31,115 bases of DNA from the NCBI GenBank assembly GCA_900128395.1, contig LT649376.1, forward strand, positions 1-31,115, written 5' to 3'. Made by a program: the position numbers and the translations under genes. Source of the stretch: Stramenopiles sp. TOSAG23-2 (lineage: Eukaryota; Sar). Each line of letters opens with the position of its first letter. Positions within the stretch are counted from its first letter, which is position 1. The notes beneath the pieces were generated by a model, which had not been told where the DNA came from, made no database searches, and was given only the letters and a program-made list of their open reading frames with translations. Of this stretch, positions 1-9,233 are shown piece by piece.

Positions 1-1971
1 GAGCGATTGCAACAACATTTTCTTTTGCGATGAGATAATTTGCGACTCCATCGTATTGATGAAATTGGCAACTTTTTTCAATTGAACAGCATAACGAAAA
101 TATTTTTCTCCATCTTTCACTGCACGTTGAATTGCTTTTGGAATTGCATATCCAAGTCCAGATAATTGTCGTGTATCTCGCAATAATTCTGCAAGTGATT
201 CACTATAATTGACAATCATGTTGCCACTATCATGGTGGATTTCCATCAATCTACCGCTAACTTGTACGGATAATTCATCATTGTTCAGCTGATCTTCAAT
301 TTTTTCTTGCCAATCTCGTACTTGATCTTTGACCCATTTTTCCAACTTATCATGTAAGGCCTCTGCACGATCTTTAAACTCTTCAAATGAATCAAGATCT
401 GAAAACATTGTTGATACAGCTTTTAAAGTATACTTCACTTTGTTTCTCAATTGCTTGCCCCAAACAACATTATTTACACAAAATGACGTGTTTTTACCTG
501 TTGGTGGCTGATTTCTTCCATTTGAATTGCGATTATTACTACCACGATAAACATCAACGGCTGATGATCGATTTTCAAAATCTTCCTCAATTTGTTCCAA
601 ATGAGTCAATAAGCGTACTAATAATGTTTCACGCTCGCTTTGCAATGCTTGTGCAATGTTTGGTCGGCGTAACAATTGTTTGTACCTTGCAAATTCTCTT
701 AAAAGTTGCTGTGGCTGATCGCTCATGGATTGAATTTGTTTTCGAAAATTACCAGCAATATGTCTTTCAACAGGTGCTAACAGTTCTTCATATGCTTTCA
801 CGGCACGTTGCCATTTTGCATCGGTATATGCAGAGTAATGCAATGGTTTTTTGCCTTCAAATGGCTTAAACATGTTGTCAACATCTAATTGGCGGCGATC
901 AGAGGAAGAAAGTAAACGTAAAAGTTCTTCATGCATGGAACGTAAACGACCAACTTGTTCAACACGTTTACTGAAGTTTTTCAAATATTCATCTTCATAT
1001 ACATCATCTTTCCATGGATGTTCATCACTACCTGCCCAGTATTTACCAGTCAAATCTTTCGTCGTCCTGTTCCATTTTTCACATAAACGTACTGCTTGCA
1101 ATAATGCTCCGCGTACTTGTGTAAAGGGTCCATTCCATACATTTATTTTTCCAATCTTTTTTTGAACAAATTGTCCAATAGAACTTGCAATAACACCAAA
1201 TAAATGTTTCATTCGTTCTTGTGGATATTGATCATCACTATCAACATCTTCTTTCCACACATCGTCTAAGCAATTATGTGTATCTTCCAAAAGATCAATA
1301 ACTTCAGCAAATTTTAATTCGTTTAATGATGAAAATTTACTACCAACAGTTTCAAAATAATCTCGGAATTTACCAGCCGGCCCACGTCTTGAACGTGATG
1401 CTTTCGATGACCAATATTCATATTCATCCTCTACTGAATTAATACTCGTAAAATTATCTTCCTCTTCCTTATCATCGTCGTTAGAACGAACAGCACTTGC
1501 TAAGCGTTTATCCAGCTGTGCAAGTAATTCACCTAACTGTGGATCAACGTTTTCACCACCTGATTCTAGCAACGATGGCAAGTACAATGAATGTAAGTTT
1601 ATATATAAATTTTGCAACGTATTTTGCGTACGTCCAAAGGTAGATATTAAAATATTATCAGTTATATTTGCATCCGTTAGTGGTTCAGCATTTCGTTTCA
1701 CAAACTGAACACCACTTGTTGTTGTTCCATTATTATTATTATCTTTTGAGCTGGATATTCGAGTAGAAAAATCGACTACAACAGTGCCATTATCATTCCT
1801 AACAGTAACCTTCAATCGTTTACAATCTAAATTGTCTAGAAATTCAAACACTTCATTATCTTGAAAAATGCTTGGAGATAGAGTTCCTATTTTAATATTA
1901 CAACTACCAAGCACGACATTTTGAATATAATCAACACGTGGATCAGAGTTTGTATCTGTTTTCGATGACAT
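1..1971 (-). CDS. DYNC2H1: Cytoplasmic dynein-2 heavy chain (IFT retrograde dynein), N-terminal part, runs off the window
   Basis: Motor heavy chain of the retrograde intraflagellar-transport dynein, acting in the axoneme. An uninterrupted reading frame of 657 codons starts at the ATG at 1971-1969 (MSSKTDTNSDPRVDY) and is still open at base 1; I translated it in blocks and found no stop or intron. Conserved DYNC2H1 tail features appear in order: ITDNILIS, EVIDLLEDTHNCLDDVW, QYPQERMKHLFGVIASSIG, an FVQKK...VW block, HPWKDDVY, FEPF-type 'MFKPFEG', SDQPQQLLREFARYKQLL, RRPNI...ERETLL, NNVVWGKQL, RDTRQLSGLGYAIP, and finally SSQKKMLLQSL, which lines up with the 'QRPMMLQSA' region of animal DYNC2H1. 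Full-length family members are about 4,300 residues, so only the DHC_N1-type tail is present. The linker, AAA ring and stalk lie outside the window. An acidic linker (SNDDDKEEEDN, codons 157-167) looks lineage-specific. The gene is divergent from the kinase-like gene at 2851. Family assignment is very secure; cytoplasmic dynein-1 and axonemal chains fit less well. Confidence 0.95.
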   Translation of the reverse strand, partial: MSSKTDTNSDPRVDYIQNVVLGSCNIKIGTLSPSIFQDNEVFEFLDNLDCKRLKVTVRNDNGTVVVDFSTRISSSKDNNNNGTTTSGVQFVKRNAEPLTDANITDNILISTFGRTQNTLQNLYINLHSLYLPSLLESGGENVDPQLGELLAQLDKRLASAVRSNDDDKEEEDNFTSINSVEDEYEYWSSKASRSRRGPAGKFRDYFETVGSKFSSLNELKFAEVIDLLEDTHNCLDDVWKEDVDSDDQYPQERMKHLFGVIASSIGQFVQKKIGKINVWNGPFTQVRGALLQAVRLCEKWNRTTKDLTGKYWAGSDEHPWKDDVYEDEYLKNFSKRVEQVGRLRSMHEELLRLLSSSDRRQLDVDNMFKPFEGKKPLHYSAYTDAKWQRAVKAYEELLAPVERHIAGNFRKQIQSMSDQPQQLLREFARYKQLLRRPNIAQALQSERETLLVRLLTHLEQIEEDFENRSSAVDVYRGSNNRNSNGRNQPPTGKNTSFCVNNVVWGKQLRNKVKYTLKAVSTMFSDLDSFEEFKDRAEALHDKLEKWVKDQVRDWQEKIEDQLNNDELSVQVSGRLMEIHHDSGNMIVNYSESLAELLRDTRQLSGLGYAIPKAIQRAVKDGEKYFRYAVQLKKVANFINTMESQIISSQKKMLLQSL

Positions 1972-2850
1972 CCTTTTTTTTTTTAACTATTTATTTAAAT
2001 TATATATTCAAATATATGTATGTGTGGGTGTGTGTATATATATATATATAGTTCTAATATATTGATTCTCCAATAGAAAACAAAAACAACAATAGTTGTG
2101 CAAAAATGTGAATTTAATAAATTATTGAAATCAATAAAGATATACTCTGTTACATGAAGCACAAAAGATAAAACTATTATGTATTACATTGAATCAGTAA
2201 ATATATATAATAATACTTATATATATTGTTTTCGTTATCATCATGTTCAGTATTATTAAAATCCAATAGTATTACGTTATAAAAAATTTCGAAATGATAA
2301 AATTATAAAAAAAACGATGAATTTTGAAATTATTCGACTCTATCACCTCTGTGTGTGGTGGTATAAATTGTGTGGTGTACTAACTTTGTAGTATATTTAT
2401 GAAATAGTACCTATTTGATATTTTGTATTTTACGAGACGGACTGAATAAATCCAACAAATAGTATAAGTAATACCAGAATACTGTGGATGTACTATTATA
2501 CCTGGTAGTATTAAGGTAGTAATACAACTAAAAATACACAAATACACAAAACTTGTCATGTTGTAGATAGGCATAGAAAGATACTACTGAATAATAATAA
2601 GAAATATAATGATGTAGGTAATAAATAATAATAGTACATTTACATGACCAGTTCTAGAATTGCATTGCAATTGTACATATAAATAATTTAAATTTAAAAA
2701 TGTATAGTTCATTTTTCCAATAATATATGTAAAACAAACAACATTTCATTTGCAATACTATAATATAAGCATTGAATCCATAAATTATTATTAAAAATCA
2801 CTGATAATTATAATACAACAAAGCATCATAGAAATTATTAAAAAATAAAT
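1972..2850. other. Divergent intergenic region between DYNC2H1 and the kinase-like gene
   Basis: 879 bp, very AT-rich, presumably holding both promoters. It contains a T run just upstream of the dynein ATG (1974-1984), a TG/TA dinucleotide tract (about 2015-2050), and a slightly less AT-rich patch near 2340-2530 with several TAGTA/GGTAGT words. One open frame on the minus strand (2380-2574) has no recognisable homology and is probably chance. I see no tRNA, snRNA or transposon ends. Confidence 0.5.
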
Positions 2851-3957
2851 ATGAAAAAAGAGGAAGCACTCAAATTAGTTGCGACTTCAATAAAAAAAAC
2901 AAAAAATCAAAAAAATGGACAAAATCCAATTATCGGTATTGTTTCGATTAAAACGATTGCAAGATTGTGGGCTGGTATGGGTTGTTGTAATGAAATAATT
3001 TATTATTTAAACAATAATGATCAAAAGAAAATGTCAATAGTATGTAAAGAAATATCAATGCCATCAGTTAGTGATGGTGAATTATGTTGTGGGGATGCAC
3101 GAAAAAAAAATAGTTATATTGTGGAAAAAAACTTTTATGATAAGTTTGCTGCAATATTGAGAAATAATAAAATAAATGTCCCTGAAGGACTTTATACAAT
3201 TTCTACATCTACAAATTTATTTATTTGTATGTCTAAATTACAAGGTACAACGTTAACTGGCTTGAATATAGAAGAAGCATCAAAGGCTGTGTGTTGGGCT
3301 GCAAAATTACATGCGTTTACATGGCAAAAAAAAGCAGAAACATTTGTTGAAACAATAGGATTACAGAAAGAAGGAACTTATTGGTACTTAAGTACAAGAA
3401 TGGAAGAACTTGAAAACATACAAAAAAATAAATCGTTTGAATCAAGGCTATTTTTGGCAGCACATGCTATTGATAAACGGTTGAAAAAAGATCCTTTCCA
3501 ATCCATTGTTCATGGTGATTTCAAAGCAAATAATATGGTATGTGATGAAAATAATAATCTAGGGATGTGTGATTTCCAATATTGTGGGAAAGGATGTTGT
3601 TTAAAAGACATTTGTTACATGATCGCTTGTTATTGCAATGATGATAATAATAATCATGATCTGCATCATCATCATATGGAGGGGAAACTTTTTGAATTAT
3701 ATTATAATGAATTGAAAGTAAATCTTGATGCAAATACAGATTCAAGCGCAAAGATACCATCATATAGTGAATTATTAAACACAGTTGATTTATGTTTTCT
3801 AGATTTATGTAGATGGATGGCAGGTTGGGGTTTTTGGGGGAATTCATTTTTAATACCACGTGCAAAAATGATTTTAAATAAAATTGACAAGGGTAAAGTA
3901 CTGAAGGATGCAGAAGAATATGTAACAGCAATTGATTTAACTTATCCATTATATTAG
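2851..3957 (+). CDS. Choline-kinase/ecdysteroid-kinase-like (APH-fold) small-molecule phosphotransferase
   Basis: A 368-residue single-domain protein of the protein-kinase-like APH fold (CHK/EcKL/DUF1679-type relatives), predicted to transfer phosphate from ATP to an unknown small hydroxylated substrate. The catalytic loop is intact: HGDFKANN with H221, D223 (predicted base) and N228, followed by the metal-binding CDFQ motif (D241-F-Q), the characteristic DFQ variant of this family. The N-lobe carries 'AGMGCCNEI' and a VCKE lysine (around residue 67), consistent with the ATP-anchoring strand. No signal peptide or membrane segment is visible. Lys- and Asn-rich stretches (29-39 and a DDNNNHDLHHHH loop after the DFQ motif) look like low-complexity insertions. 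The first ATG gives a normal family length of about 350-400 residues. The TAG stop is followed by a 10-bp palindrome (4022-4031). The substrate cannot be read from the sequence; choline/ethanolamine, sterol and aminoglycoside-type substrates are all possible. Confidence 0.8.
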   Translation: MKKEEALKLVATSIKKTKNQKNGQNPIIGIVSIKTIARLWAGMGCCNEIIYYLNNNDQKKMSIVCKEISMPSVSDGELCCGDARKKNSYIVEKNFYDKFAAILRNNKINVPEGLYTISTSTNLFICMSKLQGTTLTGLNIEEASKAVCWAAKLHAFTWQKKAETFVETIGLQKEGTYWYLSTRMEELENIQKNKSFESRLFLAAHAIDKRLKKDPFQSIVHGDFKANNMVCDENNNLGMCDFQYCGKGCCLKDICYMIACYCNDDNNNHDLHHHHMEGKLFELYYNELKVNLDANTDSSAKIPSYSELLNTVDLCFLDLCRWMAGWGFWGNSFLIPRAKMILNKIDKGKVLKDAEEYVTAIDLTYPLY

Positions 3958-4389
3958 ATTTATAAATTTTGGCATACTTGCAATCTAAATCACAGAGTGA
4001 GGTTTAAATACTAAATACAGTACAGTACTGTGGGTATTATTTTCTAACATATTATCCTATTTGATTTTATAGTTATTATTATATATTATTAATTATTAAT
4101 TATACCTTACCACTCTGTTTTTTTACAGCTTTTTTTACTACATGTGTATAATATAGTCACATCATCATCAACAACAAATTTGGGAGTTATTATACGCAGT
4201 GAAGTTTGGTTGCTTTGCCAATAGTTGTTTGGTTAAAATATTATTAATATTAATATCTAATAATAAACTAAGTTTATAATATCAAACAAGAAACTTCCTA
4301 AGTTAACCAAACATTACTTTGCAAATATATACATACACACACGTGCATAATAATCCATTCATAGTAAGGTATAAAACACCAACTTGGTT
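3958..4389. other. Intergenic region between the kinase-like gene and the Tudor-IQ gene
   Basis: 432 bp between two plus-strand genes. It holds the 10-bp palindrome ACAGTACTGT (4022-4031), AT-rich filler, and an imperfect repeat of the word taaccaaac/ggttaaa near 4230-4310. An in-frame TTG two codons upstream of the Tudor-IQ ATG is not taken as a start. Nothing else is recognisable. Confidence 0.45.
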
Positions 4390-7300
4390 ATGGCATCAAA
4401 TAAGGCCAATGAAGTTGCGAAACCGAAAGTTAATTTTAAAGTTGGTGACAACGTTGAAGCAACTATGGGTGAATATTGGAACAATGTGCATTATCCAGGA
4501 GTAATATCACGCATTGATAAAACAACTGATACTTGTTCGATTAATTTTGATGATGGAGAAAAACGTGATGCCATTATGCTAACGCATGTAAGACTTGTAA
4601 AGAAAAATCGTGCAGCAAAAAATAAAATTGAAATGCCAAAGAATCTGTCTATATTAAAAATAAATAAAAAGAAAGCTGCTTTAATAAAGGCGTTCAATTT
4701 TAAAGTTGGCGATAAGGTCGAAGCAACTATTGGAGTAAAGTGGGAACATAAATACATTCCAGGTGTTATAACTTATATAAATAACGGTGATGCCACTTGC
4801 GCAATTGATTTTAATAATGGCGAATCTCACGAGGCAGTTGGTTTAGCAAACGTTAGACAATGGTTCAAGAAGCACCAACGCCGTTTAACTTTAAAGTCAA
4901 CGGAGGAACAAAAACAAATAATGATTGAAGCGCTAAAACAGCATAGTAGTAGAAAAAAACAAAGAAGACAGCGGAAATACACAGCATTTGAACTGTTGGA
5001 AGCGGCTGTTGTTGTTATTCAGGCATACATACGTGGTTATTATGCCAGGAAGTATTTAGTCAAACGTCAAAAAGCAGCAATATTGCTTTTGTATAGATAT
5101 AGACGCTACAAAGCTAAAAAGGAATTAGCACGTAGAAAAAAATTAAAAAGTCTAGGTCCACGTGGTGGTATGTATTTAAATTTAAATAGAGCATGCAATA
5201 AACTTGTGTTATTTTTTCGTATGGTAAAAGCTAAAGGTGATGCGAAACGTAGAAAAAGGTGGATTGTAATAATGCAATCATTGATACGAAGATGGTCCAC
5301 CAGGCAAATATTTCATAAATGTATATACGGATTTACCAAAATTCAAAGTTTACAACGCAAAAAAGTAGATCAAACAATATATTTCATAAATAGAAATAAA
5401 ATCATTAAATTGCAATCTAATATACGTGCATATGAAGCAACGATACAATATCAACGAAATAAATATTTGATGATAAAATTGCAAAACAATTTACGTCGTA
5501 GATATTTTAGAGAATTATATTCAAAAACACTTGGGGATGTAACACGTTTGCAATCTCATATGCGCAAACATATGCAAAGAAAACTTTACATGAAAACTAT
5601 TCAATCATTTACAGCGTTTCAAGCAATTGTAAGGCAAAATTTAATAAAAAAGCAATATTTGCATAGTAGAAAATTAATAATTCTTTGCCAATCACTTTTA
5701 AGACGATTTAATTCACTCCAATGGTTTTGGCACCAACGGTATTTGGTCATTAAAATACAGGCATCATTAAAACGTAGACACTTTCAATATTTATACAACA
5801 TGACTAGAAATAATTTCATTGCTCTTCAAGCATTGACTCGAAAATGGGTATATCAAAGAAAATATATTAAAACACGCCATGCTTTCCTTCGTTTACAATG
5901 TCTTGTCAGGCAATTTCTATCTAGAAAAATACTCCAAATAAAGAAAACAAATTATTTAAAACGTGTGTTAGCAGCAACCCAGATACAAGCAGTGCAGCGA
6001 GGAGGTACGACGCGGTATCAATTATGGTTAGAAAGTATTGAAACATTATGTAAACAAGCGGAGGAATTGTATAACCTTGGCCGTATAGAATCGGCGACAA
6101 AAATACAATCATATGCTAGAAGATATATTAAAAAAAAACAATTCAAGTACAAGCGATATTTAATAACCAAAACCCAAAGTCATGCTAGACGTGCTTTTGC
6201 ACGAACAAAAAGTAGGAAGAGACTCCAACGAATTAAACGGGTGCAAAGTTTTGCGCGAACATTCTTAATTAAACAGAAACTTAAACTATGGCATGGTAAA
6301 GTCATTATTATTCAAAGGAATTGGAGAAGATGGTCTTGCATGAACCACTTACATCATGTACTTACAATATCGATGTTACACTTACATTCATTTGCACGTA
6401 TGGCAATTCAACGATCGAGATATCTATATATTTTGAAGTGTGTAAGAAGAATTCAAAATTCTTATCGATTAAAAAAGTTCTGTGGTCTAGTAAAGCGTCT
6501 ACGTCCCAATATAATTAAAACGCAAGCTGAGGTGCGTAGACATATATTCCGTAATAAATACATAAAAATGAAGCAATCTACCTTGATAATACAACGTTAC
6601 ATCCGCCGCTATTTATGTCAATTGGAACGGTTGTATTTAAAAAGTGGCGATTACGCAGTTGTAATACAAGCATTTTGGAGAGGTTCAAGACGCCGTTTGC
6701 GGATTTATCGTGGTGCTAGAGTAATATCAAGTGTCATTAGCCAAACTCGCTTGAGACGTGTATTTAATAAAGAATATCAAATTTTGATGTTAGAAGCAAT
6801 TGAAAAGCACCGTGTTGGAAAACTATTAAAAGGCCTTGGAGCGAATGATGGTCGTGAAATATCTGATGTCGGATTAAATTGTTTAATTGAAACTCGTTTA
6901 AAAAATACAAAAAAACAGAAATTTTTATCTAAATACGCACGCTTAATACATGCTGCAGTGCAAATACAACGAATCTTTCGTGGCCGTAAAACTCGATTAA
7001 AAGTCTTAAAAGAAACAAATATTTTAATCCGCGCCATTGGTGTAACTAATAAATGGAGAAGGAAGGAGCACGAACGCCGAGAATGGATGTTGGAAAAAAT
7101 GGCGTTAGATGAAGAAAATTTACATAATCATGATGTATTAACTATTTCAGCTAGTATGATCAACAGTTTGCTTCAATCGCACAATATAAATACAAATAGC
7201 AAGAGAAATAATTATGATGAAACAAAACAAAAATATGTAGATGAGAGTGATATTATAGAAAGTAAAACGGAAATACATTCAGAAGAAAAAAGTGATAGTG

Positions 7301-8136
7301 GTAGATTGGCAATGGAAGATTTATCTATAACAAGACGATTAAAAACTTCTTCTCCCTCGAAATCTGCAATTGAACGCCAACGAATGAAACGAAAGAAGAA
7401 ACGATGGATTGAAAACAAATTTAAACCATATTTGCCATCCCAAAGCCGATTGGTAGATCTTCATCCAAAATATGAAGATGTCAATTCTGTCTATACTAGA
7501 TTATCGACGCACAGTTTGCATTTGCTGCATAAAACAAAAGTGGAAGAGCGTCAATTGAAAGAGAAGAAAGAAATCTGCAGTCGAAAAATACAACACGTTG
7601 CTCGAACATATCTTCGAATGCTTCATAAAGTAAAGGAACGAGCGAATAAGACATACGGCGACAATGAAATTGCTCAACGGGGAGTTGTACTTCTACAAGC
7701 AAGAAGACGTGCAATACGCGAAAGAATTAGATACAAAAAAAAACAGGAAAATAGGAAAACATTTCTAAAATGGGAGAAAAAATACAATTTAGTGGAGAAC
7801 ACAAAGAAACGTTTGCGTGGAATTACGAAATTACAAGCTGTCATTCGAGGAAGAATTGTAAGAAACTATTTTTTGAGAAAACATGAGAAAGAGGTGAGAG
7901 AAAATGCAATTAAATCGTTTCGTGAATCACAAGAAGAAATACAGAAAGATCGAATATCAAAAAAAGAAAAAGACGCAGCAGAAAAAGCTAAAAAAGCCGA
8001 AATTTCAAAGTTAAGGATTATGAGTGAGGAAATATTTGCTGAGATACAATTCCAATTACTAGAAATGAAAAACTATGACAGCAGCAGTTGTAATTTTAGA
8101 AGTGAGAATAATAGCAGCAGCGATAGTAATAAATAG
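4390..8136 (+). CDS. Giant IQ-motif protein with two N-terminal Tudor-like domains
   Basis: A 1,248-residue, strongly basic protein. The ATG at 4390 (MASNKANEVAK) is chosen because the longer open frame begins only at a TTG. Two SH3-like Tudor-type modules occupy residues 16-71 and 102-158, each with the signature KVGD(N/K)VEAT..W....YPGVI followed by (D/N)F(D/N)(D/N)GE. From about residue 195 the protein becomes a near-continuous array of roughly 25 IQ-like motifs (hydrophobic-Q-x3-R-x4-[R/K]-x2-[hydrophobic]), most spaced 22-24 residues apart. Good examples are VVIQAYIRGYYARKYL, KIQASLKRRHFQYLY, VVIQAFWRGSRRRLRIY, VQIQRIFRGRKTRLK and KLQAVIRGRIVRNYF. An acidic, phosphorylatable linker (about 925-990) interrupts the array before the last IQs, and a charged coiled coil follows near the C terminus. 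IQ arrays bind calmodulin or centrin-like light chains; ASPM and Sfi1 are known long-array proteins. I recognise no motor domain, so this is not a myosin. A cytoskeletal or basal-body scaffold role is inference. The gene ends 98 bp from the convergent collagen-like gene. Confidence 0.85.
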   Translation: MASNKANEVAKPKVNFKVGDNVEATMGEYWNNVHYPGVISRIDKTTDTCSINFDDGEKRDAIMLTHVRLVKKNRAAKNKIEMPKNLSILKINKKKAALIKAFNFKVGDKVEATIGVKWEHKYIPGVITYINNGDATCAIDFNNGESHEAVGLANVRQWFKKHQRRLTLKSTEEQKQIMIEALKQHSSRKKQRRQRKYTAFELLEAAVVVIQAYIRGYYARKYLVKRQKAAILLLYRYRRYKAKKELARRKKLKSLGPRGGMYLNLNRACNKLVLFFRMVKAKGDAKRRKRWIVIMQSLIRRWSTRQIFHKCIYGFTKIQSLQRKKVDQTIYFINRNKIIKLQSNIRAYEATIQYQRNKYLMIKLQNNLRRRYFRELYSKTLGDVTRLQSHMRKHMQRKLYMKTIQSFTAFQAIVRQNLIKKQYLHSRKLIILCQSLLRRFNSLQWFWHQRYLVIKIQASLKRRHFQYLYNMTRNNFIALQALTRKWVYQRKYIKTRHAFLRLQCLVRQFLSRKILQIKKTNYLKRVLAATQIQAVQRGGTTRYQLWLESIETLCKQAEELYNLGRIESATKIQSYARRYIKKKQFKYKRYLITKTQSHARRAFARTKSRKRLQRIKRVQSFARTFLIKQKLKLWHGKVIIIQRNWRRWSCMNHLHHVLTISMLHLHSFARMAIQRSRYLYILKCVRRIQNSYRLKKFCGLVKRLRPNIIKTQAEVRRHIFRNKYIKMKQSTLIIQRYIRRYLCQLERLYLKSGDYAVVIQAFWRGSRRRLRIYRGARVISSVISQTRLRRVFNKEYQILMLEAIEKHRVGKLLKGLGANDGREISDVGLNCLIETRLKNTKKQKFLSKYARLIHAAVQIQRIFRGRKTRLKVLKETNILIRAIGVTNKWRRKEHERREWMLEKMALDEENLHNHDVLTISASMINSLLQSHNINTNSKRNNYDETKQKYVDESDIIESKTEIHSEEKSDSGRLAMEDLSITRRLKTSSPSKSAIERQRMKRKKKRWIENKFKPYLPSQSRLVDLHPKYEDVNSVYTRLSTHSLHLLHKTKVEERQLKEKKEICSRKIQHVARTYLRMLHKVKERANKTYGDNEIAQRGVVLLQARRRAIRERIRYKKKQENRKTFLKWEKKYNLVENTKKRLRGITKLQAVIRGRIVRNYFLRKHEKEVRENAIKSFRESQEEIQKDRISKKEKDAAEKAKKAEISKLRIMSEEIFAEIQFQLLEMKNYDSSSCNFRSENNSSSDSNK

Positions 8137-8181
8137 TGAGAGAGTAATATGCATAGCAGCAGCAGCAGCGATAGTAATTAG
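8113..8181. repeat. Imperfect tandem duplication across the stop of the Tudor-IQ gene
   Basis: The AGC-rich 3' end of the gene (agcagcagcgatagtaat, 8113-8130, encoding SSSDSN before the TAG) recurs just downstream (about 8161-8178), again followed by a TAG. Flanking gtgag/agtaat words are also duplicated. Slippage in an AGC microsatellite is the simple explanation. Confidence 0.7.
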
Positions 8182-8209
8182 TAGTGACAACACTGAGAAA
8201 GTAGATCCA

Positions 8210-8221
8210 CTAGATATCTAG
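8210..8221. other. 12-bp perfect palindrome between convergent genes
   Basis: CTAGATATCTAG is a perfect palindrome in the 98-bp gap between the convergent Tudor-IQ and collagen-like genes. A role in 3'-end formation is possible but unproven. Confidence 0.6.
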
Positions 8222-8223
8222 AC

Positions 8224-8275
8224 ATCTTTACCTTTTACACCTTTATCGCATCTTCACCTTTTACACCTTTATCGC
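8224..8275 (-). repeat. 26-bp tandem duplication at the 3' end of the collagen-like gene
   Basis: Two adjacent 26-bp units (8250-8275 and 8224-8249) differ at one position. Because 26 is not a multiple of three, the second unit is read in a new frame, giving the tail EDAIKV and a TAA stop. With a single unit the frame would have ended GKDV followed by the TAG just downstream. Confidence 0.9.
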
Positions 8276-9233
8276 CTTTGTCACCTTTCTCCCCTTGTGG
8301 ACCTCTTATGGATTCACCGTTTTTACCGTTTTTACCACGAGGTGCTACAAATTCTATCCAATGGCCATTTAAATCATCTTTAGGCTGTTTCAAAGCAGTA
8401 AACCCCGTTTCAGCAATAAACATAGATTTGCCCCTTGAATCTGTACCTGTTGTTATGACATAATCACCTTTGACAAAATCTTTTCTTAGTGCAAATGTTT
8501 TAAATGTAAAACCCACACCTGCTGGACCCTCTCTACCTTTTGGACCCGGCACTGCTCGCCCATGTTGACCTTTTTCTCCTCTTAAACCTCTATCACCTTG
8601 TGGACCTGCTGGGCCTTCAACACCTCTATTACCTTGTGGACCGGCTGGGCCTTCAGAACCACTATCACCTTGTAAACCTCTATCACCTTGTAAACCTCTT
8701 GGTCCCTTGTCACCTTTTATTGCAATTCCTGGAGGACCTTGTGCCCCTGTCGCGCCTCTCATTTTTTTTGTATGGTATAGATTTTCCAATATGTTTCTTT
8801 TAAAAGTTTTCATATCTGCTTTAAAATCTGCAAATGCCTGTTCTGTTTTTACTAACTCCGCCGCTACCATTTCCACGTCTGCAATATCTTGCAAACCGAC
8901 AATATCGATACCATTTAACTGTTTTTGGCTGCAATATAATTTTGGCCCTGTTATATGAACAGCAAAACGAACTTTTTCGTTATACAGAGTAGCTTTACAT
9001 CCTTGTGGTATATCAATCGCCATTGCCCCAAAATTTTTAACACTTTCAAATCCAGCATTTTTTCTTTTACTAATAGCAGCAACAACGTTCAAACTTCCAC
9101 ATTCCCTATAAAGTTTTGCTTCACCAAGACATAAATCATGATCTAAGTTGACTGCTCTTGGAGATACATCAATTGATACTGCCGGTTTAATTAATGCTAA
9201 TATAGCAACTAATATGATAAACTTTGCCAGCAT
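8235..9233 (-). CDS. Secreted collagen-like protein with an embedded carbohydrate-binding-like module
   Basis: A 332-residue protein. Residues 1-20 form a clear signal peptide (MLAKFIILVAILALIKPAVS). A unique Cys-containing head follows (21-157, Cys at 35, 45, 79 and 101), ending in a short helical stretch that could act as a trimerisation neck. Collagen block 1 spans about 160-239 with Gly at every third position from 174 to 225 (triplets such as GPAGPQGDRG) and small interruptions at GIAIKG and GRAVPG. Residues 240-298 form a compact module with the pattern KGDYVITTG...MFIAETGF...W, reminiscent of CBM5/12 or tail-fibre-type modules. A second short collagen block covers 300-326. Charged triplets (GEKGDKGDKG) may stabilise a triple helix without hydroxyproline. 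The ATG start gives the best signal peptide. The C terminus was altered by a 26-bp duplication. Probably an extracellular-matrix, adhesive or surface component; its exact role is unknown. Confidence 0.88.
   Translation of the reverse strand: MLAKFIILVAILALIKPAVSIDVSPRAVNLDHDLCLGEAKLYRECGSLNVVAAISKRKNAGFESVKNFGAMAIDIPQGCKATLYNEKVRFAVHITGPKLYCSQKQLNGIDIVGLQDIADVEMVAAELVKTEQAFADFKADMKTFKRNILENLYHTKKMRGATGAQGPPGIAIKGDKGPRGLQGDRGLQGDSGSEGPAGPQGNRGVEGPAGPQGDRGLRGEKGQHGRAVPGPKGREGPAGVGFTFKTFALRKDFVKGDYVITTGTDSRGKSMFIAETGFTALKQPKDDLNGHWIEFVAPRGKNGKNGESIRGPQGEKGDKGDKGVKGEDAIKV

Noticed and set aside
2380-2574. 64-residue minus-strand open frame with hydrophobic stretches
   Set aside because: It is AT-driven, has no recognisable domain, and sits in a presumed promoter region.
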